This document shows, piece by piece, positions 42,177 through 52,600 of a DNA stretch of 64,000 bases. The notes under the pieces were generated by a model. The model was not told the origin of the DNA. It ran no database searches and worked only from the letters and a program-made list of their open reading frames with translations. The position numbers and the translations under genes are program-made. The stretch covers positions 29,755-93,754 of the forward strand of contig NZ_JAKKFI010000064.1 in the NCBI RefSeq assembly GCF_022230955.1. The letters run 5' to 3'. Each line of letters opens with the position of its first letter. The stretch's first letter is position 1. The DNA comes from Micromonospora cabrerizensis (lineage in GTDB: Bacteria > Actinomycetota > Actinomycetes > Mycobacteriales > Micromonosporaceae).

Positions 42177-44960
42177 TCAGTCCATCTGCCGCTCGATCGG
42201 CAGGCGGGCGCGGGTGAACAGGCCGGCCCCGAGCATCGCCACCACCGGCACCAGCACCAGGACCCCGAGCGCGGGCCACGGCACCAGGATCGGGTACGGG
42301 TCGACCAGCGGCCAGTCGTCGGCGTACTGCCGGTTGGCCGAGAACAGCACGATCGCCGCGGTGCCGAGCCCGGCCACGATGCCGAGCACCGAACCGAGCC
42401 CGGCGATGACCCCGGCCTGGCAGATCGCCAGTAGCCGACGCAACGCGGGTGCCGCGCCGACGGCCGCGAGGGTGGTCAGCTCGGCGCGTCCCTCGGCGGC
42501 GGCGAGCGCGGTGGCGATCCCCGCCGCCCCCACCGTGATCACACCGGCCGCCGCCGCGAGGAGCAGCAGCAGCGGTGACACGTCACGGGGCGCACCGCCG
42601 TACTCCACGGTCAGCGAGACCGTCCCGAACGACCGCAGGGCGGTGGCGAAGCGCTTTCGATGGTCGTCGTCGGGCGGGCTGGTGGTGCCGATCACCCAGC
42701 CGGCCGGGGACCAGCTCAGGCCGAGTTGTCGGGCCGCGGCCTCGGACAGCAGCAGGCGGGGCTGGCCGACCGCCCGGGGCAGCGCGTACCCCGGGAGGTC
42801 GCGGACGGCGACCGCCCGGTCCGGTCCGGCCTCCACCTCGTCGACGCGTACGGTCACCAGGCCGTCATGCAGGTAGCGCGGGTCGGTCACCACCACGCCA
42901 CCGGCGCGCAGGACCACCGCGGCGGCGGCGGTCGTCGCCGGGTCGGCGCCGGTGAGCAGTGGCAGGGCGGTCCCGTCGTCCACCCCCGTCTGCACGTACC
43001 CGCCGAAGTAGTCCGCCTCGCGGATGCGACAGCGGGGGTCGGCGCGGGCCTGCCGGCGGTCCGACTCGGTAAGGTCGTCCCGGGCCTGCCAGGGGCAGGC
43101 CCGCTCCACCGGGACCACGGGCGTGACGTCGCAGTAGCCGGTGCCCTTCGGCCCGCAGCCCAGCGCGTGCAGCGGTGCGACAGCGCCGGTGCCCAACTGT
43201 TCCCGGGCCGCGGCGGCGACCTGGGTCAGCGTGGGCTGCCGGGTCGAGTCGATCGGGTCGACCCGCACGTGGCCGGCTGGCAGCGCCGGCTGGTAGGCGC
43301 GCGCGTCGCGTGCGCCGTCGCTGGCGAGGTACCCGCCGAGCGCGACGCTGCTGGCGACGGCGGCCATCACGGCACAGATCGCCGGCGCCGCAGCGGCCCG
43401 GTTGCGGCTGGCGTCCCGCAACGCGATGCGTGGTGCCAGCGGCAGCACCCGACCGAGGCGGGCGAGTGCCCCGATCAGGGTGGGCGTGCAGCACACCAGG
43501 CCCAGTTCGCCGAGGATCAGGCCAGCGAGGATCACCGCCGGTGAGGTCCGGGTGGCCCCGACGGCCGCCAGCCCGGCCCCGCCGACCACCAGCCCCAGGC
43601 CGAGGGCCAGCCAGCGGGCCCGGGACGCCGGTGGGGTGCCTCGCCCGGTGAGCCCGGCGCTGACGTCCTGCCGGGCTGCCGACCACGCCGGTGCCAGCGC
43701 GGCGAGCACCCCGGCCAGCACCGCGACCCCACCGAGCAGCACCAGCGCGGCTGGCCAGCAGCGATAGCCGCCGAAGCGGGCGCCGAACACGTACTGCTCC
43801 ACCAGCGGACGACCGGCGAACGCCACGCCGACACCGACGAGCAGGCCGGCGGCGGCGCCCAGCACACCCAGCACCACGCCGTCGGCCAGCACGACCCGGC
43901 GGAGCTGGGCGGCGTCCCCGCCGGCCACCGCGACGAGCGCCAGATCCCGCCGACGGCGGCGGACGCCGACGGCGAACGCCGGCCCGACCAGGAGTACGAC
44001 CTCCAGCAGCCCGAGGCCGGCGATCAGCACGCCGGTGCTGAGGTCGTTCGTGTCGCCCAGACTGACCGAGCCGAGCCACGACAGGCCGGGCTCGGTCGCC
44101 GCGTCGGCCGGCGGACGCGGGGTGACCACCACCCCCCGCTCGTTGAGCCGGGACACCAGGGCGGCGTCGACGGCTCCGGGTACGTCCGCCAACCACACGC
44201 TGTCGATCTCCGGTCCGGTCGGCGGCACAGCGCCCGGATGCAACGCCACCACCGGGCCGAGATCATCGGGGAACTCGACCACCCCGACCACGGTGTACGC
44301 CCTGCTCCCGTCGGCCACGGCGACGGCATGGCCGAGGTGGAGGTCCAGTCGGCGCAGTGCCACCGGACTGACCGCGACCTCGCCGGGCTGCTGCGGCGCC
44401 CGGCCGGCCCGGAACCGGACGAGCCCGCGGGCCAAGGGGTCGCCGAGGTCCAGCACCCGACCGCTCACGTCCTCGTCGCGGTGCGGGCCCCGCAGCGTCA
44501 GGGTGATGTACGTGCGTACCTCGGTGACCCGGCTGCCGGGCCCGAGCAGCGCGGTCAACTGGGCCGCGTTGGCCTTTGCGGGCGGCAGGTACGTGTCGTC
44601 CCGCGTGAACCAGCCCTCACCCCGCTCGTCCTGTCCCACCGGGTTGTCGGCGATCCAGCGCAGCTCCGCGTCGGCCACGCCGAGCCGGCGGTCGACGCGT
44701 TCCTGCGGAGTCAGCTCGGCCATGTCGTAGCTCGCCGCCAGGAAGGCCAGCACCGCCACCGGCAGGGCGATCATCGCGAGCACCAGGGCGGTCCGTCGTC
44801 GGGCCCGACGGGACTCCCGCCGGGCGATGCGCAGTGCCGTCCGCCAGGAGCCGGTCAGCTCGGCGATCCGCCGCCGGCCGACGAGGGCGGGTGGCTCGAC
44901 CGGCCGCGCCGTCGGGGTGTCGACCCGGTCCGGGGCGTGCCTCGTCCGCCGGATGGTCAC
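42177..44960 (-). CDS. FtsX-like ABC transporter permease
   Basis: 927 residues. N-terminal helix at ~50-75, a large extracytoplasmic domain, FtsX domain 1 around 305-440 (RRRRRDLALVAVAGGDAAQLRRVVLADGVVLG), a second extracytoplasmic part with several Cys (~600-660; CGPKGTGYCDVTPVVPVERACPW) and FtsX domain 2 near 790-915 (EGRAELTTLAAVGAAPALRRLLAICQAGVIAGLGSVLG). Typical of actinobacterial MacB-type systems of unknown substrate. ATG 44960 overlaps the ATPase stop (ATGA). Confidence 0.9.
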   Translation of the reverse strand: MTIRRTRHAPDRVDTPTARPVEPPALVGRRRIAELTGSWRTALRIARRESRRARRRTALVLAMIALPVAVLAFLAASYDMAELTPQERVDRRLGVADAELRWIADNPVGQDERGEGWFTRDDTYLPPAKANAAQLTALLGPGSRVTEVRTYITLTLRGPHRDEDVSGRVLDLGDPLARGLVRFRAGRAPQQPGEVAVSPVALRRLDLHLGHAVAVADGSRAYTVVGVVEFPDDLGPVVALHPGAVPPTGPEIDSVWLADVPGAVDAALVSRLNERGVVVTPRPPADAATEPGLSWLGSVSLGDTNDLSTGVLIAGLGLLEVVLLVGPAFAVGVRRRRRDLALVAVAGGDAAQLRRVVLADGVVLGVLGAAAGLLVGVGVAFAGRPLVEQYVFGARFGGYRCWPAALVLLGGVAVLAGVLAALAPAWSAARQDVSAGLTGRGTPPASRARWLALGLGLVVGGAGLAAVGATRTSPAVILAGLILGELGLVCCTPTLIGALARLGRVLPLAPRIALRDASRNRAAAAPAICAVMAAVASSVALGGYLASDGARDARAYQPALPAGHVRVDPIDSTRQPTLTQVAAAAREQLGTGAVAPLHALGCGPKGTGYCDVTPVVPVERACPWQARDDLTESDRRQARADPRCRIREADYFGGYVQTGVDDGTALPLLTGADPATTAAAAVVLRAGGVVVTDPRYLHDGLVTVRVDEVEAGPDRAVAVRDLPGYALPRAVGQPRLLLSEAAARQLGLSWSPAGWVIGTTSPPDDDHRKRFATALRSFGTVSLTVEYGGAPRDVSPLLLLLAAAAGVITVGAAGIATALAAAEGRAELTTLAAVGAAPALRRLLAICQAGVIAGLGSVLGIVAGLGTAAIVLFSANRQYADDWPLVDPYPILVPWPALGVLVLVPVVAMLGAGLFTRARLPIERQMD

Positions 44961-45691
44961 CGGTCGCTGCCGGACAGCAGTTGTTCCACGCTGCCCAACG
45001 GTGCCGTGGTGTCGACCAGCACCCCGTCGCGGAGGAACACCACCCGGTCGGCCCAGCCGGCATGTCGCGCCTCGTGGGTGACCAGCACGCCGGCGGCGCC
45101 CGCGTCGATCCGGCGGCGCAGCAGGTGGAGGACCGCCTCACCGGTCTGCGAGTCCAGTGCCCCGGTGGGCTCGTCGGCGAGCACCAGCCGGCGTTCTCCC
45201 ACCAGTGCGCGGGCGATGGCCACCCGCTGCTGCTGACCGCCGGAGAGCTGGTCCGGGAAGCGGTCACCCAGTGCGGGCAGCCCCACTTCGGTGAGCGCCG
45301 CCATGGCCAGCGCCCGGGCCCGGCGTCCGCTGGTGCCGTCGAGTTCCAGGGGGAGCGCCACGTTCTCCAGTGCGCTCAGGCTGCCCAGCAGGTTGAGCTG
45401 CTGGAAGATGTAGCCGATCCGGCGGCGACGCAGTTGGGCGAGCCCGCGGCGGTCCAGTGCCCCCAGCGGTTGGCCCTCGACCCGGACCTCGCCGCCGGTC
45501 GGGCGGTCCAGCCCTCCGGCGAGGGCCAGCAACGTCGACTTCCCGGAGCCGGACGGCCCCATCACGGCGACCAGCTCACCGGGCCGGACGGTCAGGCTGA
45601 CGCCGCGCAGCGCGTGCACCGCCGCCGGTCCGACGCCGTGGGTGCGGTGGACGGCGCGGAGTTCCAGCACCGCGTCGTCCGACCCGCTCAC
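44957..45691 (-). CDS. ABC transporter ATP-binding protein (MacB/LolD type)
   Basis: 244 residues. Walker A GPSGSGKST, Q-loop FQQLNLLGSLSALENV, signature LSGGQQQR, Walker B LVLADEPTGALD, H-loop VTHEARHA. Partner of the FtsX-like permease. GTG 45691 has GAGGAGG upstream and overlaps the PadR stop as GTGA, so PadR, ATPase and permease form a coupled operon; a start 24 nt upstream is possible. Confidence 0.93.
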   Translation of the reverse strand: MSGSDDAVLELRAVHRTHGVGPAAVHALRGVSLTVRPGELVAVMGPSGSGKSTLLALAGGLDRPTGGEVRVEGQPLGALDRRGLAQLRRRRIGYIFQQLNLLGSLSALENVALPLELDGTSGRRARALAMAALTEVGLPALGDRFPDQLSGGQQQRVAIARALVGERRLVLADEPTGALDSQTGEAVLHLLRRRIDAGAAGVLVTHEARHAGWADRVVFLRDGVLVDTTAPLGSVEQLLSGSDR

Positions 45692-46290
45692 CGTCGCGCC
45701 TCCTCGCCGGCCCATCTGGCAGCGGCACGTGCGTCGGCGTCACCCGGTCGGGGAGGTGCGGGTGCCTGGTCACTGGGCTGGTGCCGGACCAGACTTGTCT
45801 CGCAGTGGTCCAGCCAGCGCACCTCGGCCTCGGCCTGGAACACCATCGAGTCCAGCACGAGACGCCAGGGGAGGTCCTCCGGTCGGTTGCTGCCGTACTT
45901 CAACCGGGTCAACTCCTGCAGGGCCCGCATGGTCGCGCTGCGCTGGGCCTGCACCACGGAACGGACGTCGACGCCGGGGGTGGTCAGCGCCAACGCCAGC
46001 TTGATCGCCAGCTCGTCGCGGGGCCGGTCGGTACGGCTGACCGGCGTCGCGAACCACAGCGCCAGGTCCGCCCGGCCGGCGTCGGTGATCTGGTACGGGC
46101 GCTGCCCGGCCTCGCTCTCCGGCAGCGGGCGCACCAGACCGTCCCGTTCCAGCCGGGACAGCGTGGTGTAGACCTGCCCGATGTTGAGCGGCCAGGTCGA
46201 GCCGGTCGACTCCTCGAACGCGGCGCGCAGCTGGTAGCCGTACATCTGGCCGCGTTCGAGCAGGGCGAGCAACCCGTGACGGATGGACAT
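45688..46290 (-). CDS. PadR family regulator with C-terminal Vir_act_alpha_C-type domain
   Basis: 200 residues. PadR winged helix MSIRHGLLALLERGQMYGYQLRAAFEEST...IGQVYTTLSRLERDGLVRP, followed by an alpha-helical C-terminal domain (RDELAIKLALALTTPGVD...QELTRLKYG). First gene of the ABC operon; probably autorepresses it through the dyad at 46304-46318. Confidence 0.92.
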   Translation of the reverse strand: MSIRHGLLALLERGQMYGYQLRAAFEESTGSTWPLNIGQVYTTLSRLERDGLVRPLPESEAGQRPYQITDAGRADLALWFATPVSRTDRPRDELAIKLALALTTPGVDVRSVVQAQRSATMRALQELTRLKYGSNRPEDLPWRLVLDSMVFQAEAEVRWLDHCETSLVRHQPSDQAPAPPRPGDADARAAARWAGEEARR

Positions 46291-46299
46291 GGCAACGGA

Positions 46300-46318
46300 G
46301 TATGCATACCTGGTATGC
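46300..46318. promoter_or_regulatory. PadR-type operator dyad
   Basis: GCATACC T GGTATGC (46304-46318), a perfect dyad, overlapped by GTATGCATAC (46300-46309), 10-28 bp upstream of the PadR ATG. A/T-rich dyads like ATAC-N-GTAT are typical PadR sites. Confidence 0.65.
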
Positions 46319-46342
46319 GCACCGCAACCGGAGCGGACCCAC

Positions 46343-46780
46343 TCAGGCCGGACGACCGGGAAACGGGACAGTCAGCGGGCTCGACCCGGCCGTCCTGCGC
46401 CACCGGGTGGCGCGCACGGCGTACTCGACCAGGGCCGCCAGCGCCTGGTCGCGGTCGGCGCCGGTGGTGGACGCCAGAGCCGCCCGCCAGTGCGCGGCCG
46501 CGCGCTCCTCCACCTCGGCGGCGAGTCGCAGGGCGCTCGCCCGGTCGGTGACCGGGAAGGGCAGCGCGTACCCGGCGCGGTCCGGGGGGACGACGCCGCC
46601 GGCGGTGGTGAGCTGCACCACCAGGGTGTCGCGTCGGCGTCGATGCGCGGCCTCCGCCTGGTGCGCCGCCTCCCGGGCGGCGCCGGTGAGCCGGACACCG
46701 ATCCGCCCGTAGGCGTAGATGGCCGCGTACTCGGCGGACAGGGCGGAGGCGAGGGCCTCGCCGGAGGACGGCTGCCTCAC
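46343..46780 (-). CDS. DUF4439 ferritin-like protein
   Basis: 145 residues, all alpha: ALASALSAEYAAIYAYGRIGVRL with Glu, REAAHQAEAAHRRRRDTLVVQL and ALRLAAEVEERAAAHWRAAL form a four-helix pattern typical of DUF4439. Metal-binding not proven. GTG 46780 overlaps the upstream lipoprotein stop (GTGA), implying coupling. Confidence 0.85.
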   Translation of the reverse strand: MRQPSSGEALASALSAEYAAIYAYGRIGVRLTGAAREAAHQAEAAHRRRRDTLVVQLTTAGGVVPPDRAGYALPFPVTDRASALRLAAEVEERAAAHWRAALASTTGADRDQALAALVEYAVRATRWRRTAGSSPLTVPFPGRPA

Positions 46781-47304
46781 TTCAGTGCCTCCTGGTGGGT
46801 TGCTCGGGCGGCGACGATCGACCCGAGCAGCGCGGCCCGTTCCGCGGGCGCGGCGGCGCAGGCCTGGGTGGCGGACTGCTGGGCGGTCTTCTCCAGGGCG
46901 CGCAGCGCGGCGAGCGCGCCGGCCGGATCGGCCGCCGGGGCGGTGGTGGGGGCGGTGGCCGCCGCCGACGGCAGGGCGACACCGATCACCCGGGCCAGCT
47001 CGGTGGCGTGTGCGGTGTGCGCCTCGGCGATCGGGCCGAGCCGGTCGGCCAGGTCGGGATGGGCGGTTGCGGCGCCCCGGTACGCCTCGGCCAGCGCCAG
47101 TGACTCGTCCACCATCGGCCGCAGCGGGTCCGGTGGTGGCGCCGGCTGGTCGTCACGGTCGAAAAGATCACAGCCGGTCAGCGGCGCGGCGGCGCCGCCG
47201 AGCACCAGCAGCGCCCCGCCGCGCAGCAACTTTCGCCGGGAATGTCCGGATGCCTGGTCGCGCTGAGTCCTTCTGCCGATCCCCACCGGGCAAGTCAACA
47301 CCAT
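46777..47304 (-). CDS. Tat-type ferritin-like lipoprotein
   Basis: 175 residues. N-terminus carries twin arginine SRRKLLRGG, a hydrophobic stretch and lipobox LTGC; the mature part is a helical, Ala-rich domain (MVDESLALAEAYRGAATAHPDLADRLGPIAEAHTAHATELARVIG) like a half ferritin. Probably pairs with the DUF4439 protein at the membrane. ATG 47304 preferred over frame extensions. Divergent from rimP; comparable genes sit next to rimP-nusA in mycobacteria. Confidence 0.83.
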   Translation of the reverse strand: MVLTCPVGIGRRTQRDQASGHSRRKLLRGGALLVLGGAAAPLTGCDLFDRDDQPAPPPDPLRPMVDESLALAEAYRGAATAHPDLADRLGPIAEAHTAHATELARVIGVALPSAAATAPTTAPAADPAGALAALRALEKTAQQSATQACAAAPAERAALLGSIVAARATHQEALK

Positions 47305-47459
47305 CCGCGTCGCTCCAGGGGCGACCGGCGTCGGTGCGCCGCCCGGTCCGCTGCCGGGCAGGCGCGTTACGCTCTGCGCAGCCACCGGCGTGTCCGCTCC
47401 GGTGGCGTGCCGGCATGGCGGTACGACCGATCACCGTCGACCAGGGAAAGGGTGCGGAG

Positions 47460-48149
47460 ATGACGCAGCGTGGCCGTGCCACCAGGCCGACAGGTCGACC
47501 CCGCGATGCCGCGGGACCCCGCGGCGGTGATCTCGCCGGGCGACGTGCCCGACTACGAACCGTGATCGAGCCCGTCGTCAACGACGCTGGCTACGACCTG
47601 GAGGACCTGTCGGTTTCCCGGGCCGGTCGCCGGCACGTGGTGCGGGTGATGGTGGACGCCGACGGCGGGATCGACCTGGACGCCGTCGCGGACGTCTCCC
47701 GGGCGGTCTCGGCCGCGCTGGACGCCGCGGAGGAGGCCGGCGGCGACATCGTCGCCGGGGAATACCAGCTGGAGGTCAGCTCGCCGGGCGTCGACCGGCC
47801 ACTGACCCTGCCCCGGCACTGGCGGCGCAACGTGAGCCGGCTGGTCAAGGTCACCGTCCGGGGCGCGGCCGCGCTGCCCGAACAGCGCGGCGAGCTGCCC
47901 ACCGGTGACCGCCAGCTGACCGGTCGGGTGATCGCGGCCGACGACGAGGGCGTGCAGCTGGAGACCGAGGACGGCCGCACCTCCTGGGCGTACGCCCAGC
48001 TGGGCCCGGGCCGCGTGCAGGTCGAGTTCACCCGGCTCGCCGAACTCGGTGAGCCGGACGAGGAGTTCGACGACGCGGACGATTCAGACGAGATCGACGA
48101 TTCAGACGACATCGACGACGAAGATGATGTGGAGGACGAGGAGAGGTGA
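47460..48149 (+). CDS. rimP: Ribosome maturation factor RimP
   Basis: 229 residues. 30S maturation factor: RTVIEPVVNDAGYDLEDLSVSRAGRRHVVRVMVDADGGIDLDAVADVSRAVSAALD and YQLEVSSPGVDRPLTLPRHWRRN, then the Sm-like C-terminal domain. Adds a basic N-terminal extension and a strongly acidic Asp/Glu tail (last ~30 residues). ATG 47460 after GCGGAG. First gene of the rimP-nusA-ylxR-infB operon; overlaps nusA. Confidence 0.94.
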   Translation: MTQRGRATRPTGRPRDAAGPRGGDLAGRRARLRTVIEPVVNDAGYDLEDLSVSRAGRRHVVRVMVDADGGIDLDAVADVSRAVSAALDAAEEAGGDIVAGEYQLEVSSPGVDRPLTLPRHWRRNVSRLVKVTVRGAAALPEQRGELPTGDRQLTGRVIAADDEGVQLETEDGRTSWAYAQLGPGRVQVEFTRLAELGEPDEEFDDADDSDEIDDSDDIDDEDDVEDEER

Positions 48150-49189
48150 ACATCGACCTCGCGGCGCTGCGCGCACTCGAGCGCGAGCGGGAGATCCCGT
48201 TCGACACGATTCTCGCGGCGATCGAGACCGCGTTGCTGACCGCCTACCGGCACACCGACGGCGCCGAGCCGCACGCCCGGGTGGAGATCGACCGTAGGTC
48301 CGGCGCCGCCCTGGTGTACGCGCAGGAGATGGACGCCGACGGCAGCCTGGTGCGGGAGTGGGACGACACCCCGCACGACTTCGGCCGCATCGCCGCCATG
48401 ACCGCCAAGCAGGTGATCCTCCAGCGTCTGCGGGAGGCCACCGACGAGGTGCACTTCGGCGAGTACGTGGGCCGCGAGGGTGACCTGGTCACCGGTGTGG
48501 TGCAGGCGCACGAGACGCGCACCGAGAAGGGCATCGTCAGCGTCGACCTGGGCAAGCTGGAGGGCGTGCTGCCGCAGTCCGAGCAGGTGCCCGGTGAGCG
48601 GTACGCCCACGGTGAGCGGGTCCGTTGCGTCGTGGTGCACGTGGCCAAGGGCATGCGCGGGCCGCAGATCACCCTGTCCCGGTCCCACCCGGCGCTGGTC
48701 AAGAAGCTGTTCGCGCTGGAGGTGCCGGAGATCGCCGACGGCACGGTGGAGATCGGCGCGATCGCCCGTGAGGCAGGTCACCGCACGAAGATCGCCGTAC
48801 GCTCCACCACCCCCGGGGTGAACGCCAAGGGCGCCTGTATCGGCCCGATGGGCCAGCGGGTGCGGGCCGTGATGAGTGAGCTGCACGGCGAAAAGATCGA
48901 CATTATCGACTGGTCGGACGACCCGGCCACCTTCGTCGGCAACGCGTTGTCACCGGCCAAGGCGCTGCGGGTCGAGGTGGTCGACCTGGCCAACCGGGCC
49001 GCACGGGTGACCGTCCCCGACTTCCAGCTCTCGCTCGCCATCGGTCGGGAGGGGCAGAATGCCCGACTCGCTGCCCGCTTGACCGGTTGGCGGATCGACA
49101 TCCGCTCCGACGCGGAGCAGACCGCCCCCGCCGCGCGAGGGTCGGCTGATCACGTGCGGGAGCCGGGCGGAGCGATCTCGGGCAGCTAG
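48146..49189 (+). CDS. nusA: Transcription termination/antitermination factor NusA
   Basis: 347 residues, the short actinobacterial form without C-terminal acidic repeats. N-terminal domain (NIDLAALRALEREREIPFDTILAAIETALLTAYRH), S1 domain (GDLVTGVVQAHETRTEKGIVSVDLG), KH1 (AREAGHRTKIAV...GACIGPMGQRVRAV) and KH2 (LSLAIGREGQNARLAARLTGWRIDIRS). GTG 48146 overlaps the rimP stop (GTGA). Confidence 0.96.
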   Translation: MNIDLAALRALEREREIPFDTILAAIETALLTAYRHTDGAEPHARVEIDRRSGAALVYAQEMDADGSLVREWDDTPHDFGRIAAMTAKQVILQRLREATDEVHFGEYVGREGDLVTGVVQAHETRTEKGIVSVDLGKLEGVLPQSEQVPGERYAHGERVRCVVVHVAKGMRGPQITLSRSHPALVKKLFALEVPEIADGTVEIGAIAREAGHRTKIAVRSTTPGVNAKGACIGPMGQRVRAVMSELHGEKIDIIDWSDDPATFVGNALSPAKALRVEVVDLANRAARVTVPDFQLSLAIGREGQNARLAARLTGWRIDIRSDAEQTAPAARGSADHVREPGGAISGS

Positions 49190-49205
49190 GGGTAGACTTC
49201 CTCCA

Positions 49206-49538
49206 GTGGTACGACGCGCGCAGCCGGAGCGCACCTGTGTGGGTTGCCGGCAACGTGCGCCGGCCAGCGAATTGCTGCGGATAGTCGCGGTCAGGGACGA
49301 GGCTGGTCACAGTCTCCGGCCTGATCCGCTTCGCAGGCTGCCGGGTCGGGGAGCGAACATGCACCCGGATCCGGCCTGCTTCGCGCTGGCGGTGCGGCGC
49401 CGCGCCTTCGGGCGTGCGCTGCGCATCACCGAGGTCCTTGACCACGGTGTGCTGGCGGAGCACGTCGATGCGCCAACCACTACGTCCGGTCAGCCCGACC
49501 GGGCGAGGGTCGCTAGCAGGGTAGGACGACCGACATGA
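49206..49538 (+). CDS. YlxR/RnpM family (DUF448) RNA-binding protein
   Basis: 110 residues. Family signature RTCVGCRQRAPASELLRIV and GRGANMHPDPACFALAVRRRAFGRAL. Bacillus YlxR (RnpM) binds RNase P RNA. Sits between nusA and infB, its conserved place. GTG 49206; the C-terminal ~25 residues are low-complexity. Confidence 0.92.
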   Translation: MVRRAQPERTCVGCRQRAPASELLRIVAVRDEAGHSLRPDPLRRLPGRGANMHPDPACFALAVRRRAFGRALRITEVLDHGVLAEHVDAPTTTSGQPDRARVASRVGRPT

Positions 49539-49584
49539 GCACACGATGAAGTCCCTGAAATGACCAGGCTTCAAGTGCACGAGT

Positions 49585-49616
49585 GAGGTCGCTGCGGGTG
49601 CTGCCCGCACGACCTC
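49585..49616 (+). promoter_or_regulatory. infB leader hairpin
   Basis: GAGGTCG / CGACCTC outer arms with an inner GCGGG...CCCGC stem, ending 15 nt before the infB start and 6 nt before its Shine-Dalgarno. Could modulate infB translation or be a partial terminator. Confidence 0.5.
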
Positions 49617-49631
49617 GGAGTGAGGAGTGCA

Positions 49632-52600
49632 GTGGCAGGCAAGGCCCGCGTACACGAGCTTGCAAAAGAGCTCGGGGTCGAGAGTAAGACCGTTCTCGCC
49701 AAGCTGAAGGAAATGGGCGAGTTCGTGAAGTCCGCGTCGAGCACCGTCGAGGCGCCCGTCGCCCGGCGACTGCGTAACGCATTCGTCGCGTCCGCCGGTG
49801 CTCCGGCACCGGCCGCCGCCCCGTCGGCGCCCGCGTCGACGCCGGCTTCGACCCCGACCCCGACGACGGCCCCGACCCCGGGCGCGCCCCGGGTCTCGGC
49901 CAAGCCGATGCCGCCCCGGCGGCCGACCGCGCCGGCTCCCGGCCCGAAGCCGAAGGGTCCGGTGCCTGGTGCGCCGCAGCCTGCGGCTCCGGTCGCCAAG
50001 CCGGCGAGTGCCCACGACATCGAGGTGGCGGCCGCGGAGGCGCGTGCCGCCGCGCTGAAGGCTGAGCAGGAGGCCGCGGTCAAGGCCGCGCAGGCCGCCC
50101 GCCAGCAGCAGCGGGACAACCCCGTTCGCCGGGAGCCCCCGGCAGACGGCAACCGCCCCGGCCCTCGGCCGGGTCCGGCCGCGATGCCCCCTCGTCCCGG
50201 TTCACCGGCAGCTCGTCCGAGCACGCCGGCCCCGGGTCCGGGTGCCCGTCCCGGTGGTCGCCCGCCGGCGCGTGGCGCCGGTAACAACCCGTTCGGCATC
50301 CAGGGTGGCCAGCAGCAGCGGCCCCCGGCCGCGGGTGCGGGTGGCCCCCGGCCCAACAGCCCGGCGGGTATGCCGCCGCGGCCCAGCCCGAACTCCATGC
50401 CGCCGCGGCCCAGCCCGGCGTCCATGCCGAGTCAGCGTCCGGCTGCCGGTCGCCCCGGCCCCGGTGGCGCTGGTCGTCCCGGCGGCGGTGGCGCTGGTCG
50501 TCCTGGCGGCGGTGGCGGTGGCTTCCGTGGCGGTCCCGGCGGTGGCGCCGGTGGCGGTGGCGGTTACCGAGGCGGCCCTGGTGGCGGCGCGGGTGCCGGC
50601 GGTGGCGGTGGCTACCGTGGCGGTCCCGGCGGCGGCGGCGGTGCTCCCGGTGGCGGTTTCCGTCCGGGTGCTCCGTCCGGTGGCGGCGGTCGTCCGGGTG
50701 CGGGTGGTCGTGGCCGTGGCGGCGGTGCCGCGGGTGCCTTCGGGCGTCCGGGTGGCCGGCCGACGCGCGGTCGCAAGTCCAAGAAGCAGCGCAGACAGGA
50801 GTTCGACAACCTGTCGGCTCCGACCATGAGCTCGGGTGCTCCCCGGGGTCAGGGTCAGATCGTCCGGCTCTCCCGTGGCGCCTCGCTGTCCGACTTCGCG
50901 GACAAGATCAACGCCAACCCGGGTTCGCTGGTCCAGGAGATGTTCAACCTGGGCGAGATGGTGACCGCGACCCAGTCCTGTTCTGACGACACCCTGCACC
51001 TGCTGGGTGAGCACCTGGGCTTCGACATCCAGATCGTCAGCCCGGAGGACGAGGACCGCGAGCTGCTGGCGCAGTTCAACATCGACCTCGACGCGGAGGT
51101 GGCCGAGGAGCGTCTGGTCAGCCGTGCGCCGGTGGTGACCGTCATGGGTCACGTCGACCACGGTAAGACCAAGCTGCTCGACGCGATCCGCAAGGCGAAC
51201 GTCGTTGCCGGTGAGGCGGGTGGCATCACCCAGCACATCGGTGCCTACCAGGTCCACGTCCCGCACGAGGGCGAGGACCGGGCGGTCACCTTCATCGACA
51301 CCCCGGGTCACGAGGCGTTCACCGCCATGCGTGCTCGTGGCGCCCAGGTCACGGACATCGTGATCCTGGTCGTCGCGGCCGACGACGGTGTGATGCCGCA
51401 GACGATCGAGGCGTTGAACCACGCCAAGGCGGCCGACGTGCCGATCGTGGTCGCGGTCAACAAGGTCGACAAGCCGGACGCCAACCCGGACAAGGTCCGC
51501 CAGCAGCTGACCGAGTACGGCCTGGTCGCCGAGGAGTACGGCGGCGAGACCATGTTCGTCAACGTGGCAGCCAAGCCGGGCATCGGCATCGAGGAACTGC
51601 TCGAGGCTGTCCTGCTGACCGCCGACGCGTCGCTGGAGCTGACCGCTCCGATCGACGGGCCGGCGCAGGGTGTGGCCATCGAGGCACACCTGGACAAGGG
51701 CCGCGGTGCGGTGGCGACGGTGCTGGTGCAGAAGGGCACCCTGCGGGCAGGCGACTCGATCGTCGCCGGTGGGGCGCACGGCCGGGTCCGGGCCATGCTC
51801 GACGAGAACGGCAACCAGCTCACCGAGGCTGGGCCGGCGCGTCCGGTCATGGTGCTGGGTCTGACCGCGCCTCCCGGCGCGGGCGACACGTTCCTCGCCG
51901 CGGCGGACGACCGCACGGTGCGGCAGATCGCCGAGCAGCGGCAGGCACGGCGGCGGGCGGCGTCCTTCGCCAACTCCCGTGGTCGGGCCACCCTCGAGAC
52001 GCTCATGGAGCAGCTCAAGGAGGGCGAGAAGACCTCGCTCAACCTCATCCTCAAGGGCGATGTCTCCGGTTCGGTGGAGGCCCTGGAGGACGCGCTGTTC
52101 AACCTCGACATTCCCGAGGAGGTTCAGCTCAAGGTCCTCGACCGGGGCGTGGGCGCGATCACCGAGAGCAACGTCATGCTCGCGAGTGCTTCGTCCGAGC
52201 CGGTCACGATCATCGGCTTCAACGTGCGGGCCTCCAACAAGGTCCGCGAGATGGCCGACCGCGAGGGCGTGGAGATCCGGTACTACACCGTCATCTACCA
52301 GGCCATCGAGGAGATCGAGGCAGCGCTCAAGGGCCTGCTCAAGCCGGAGTACGAGGAGGTCGAGCTGGGCAGCGCGGAGATCCGCGACGTCTTCCGCTCG
52401 TCCAAGATCGGCAACATCTCCGGTTGCATCGTCCGGTCCGGTGTCCTTCGGCGCAACGCGAAGGCGCGCCTGCTGCGAGACGGGGCGGTCGTGGCGGACA
52501 ACCTCACGATCAGCTCGCTCAAGCGGTTCAAGGACGACGCCACGGAGGTCCGCGAGGGCTTCGAGTGTGGTCTGACCCTGGGTGGTTACAACAACGTCCA

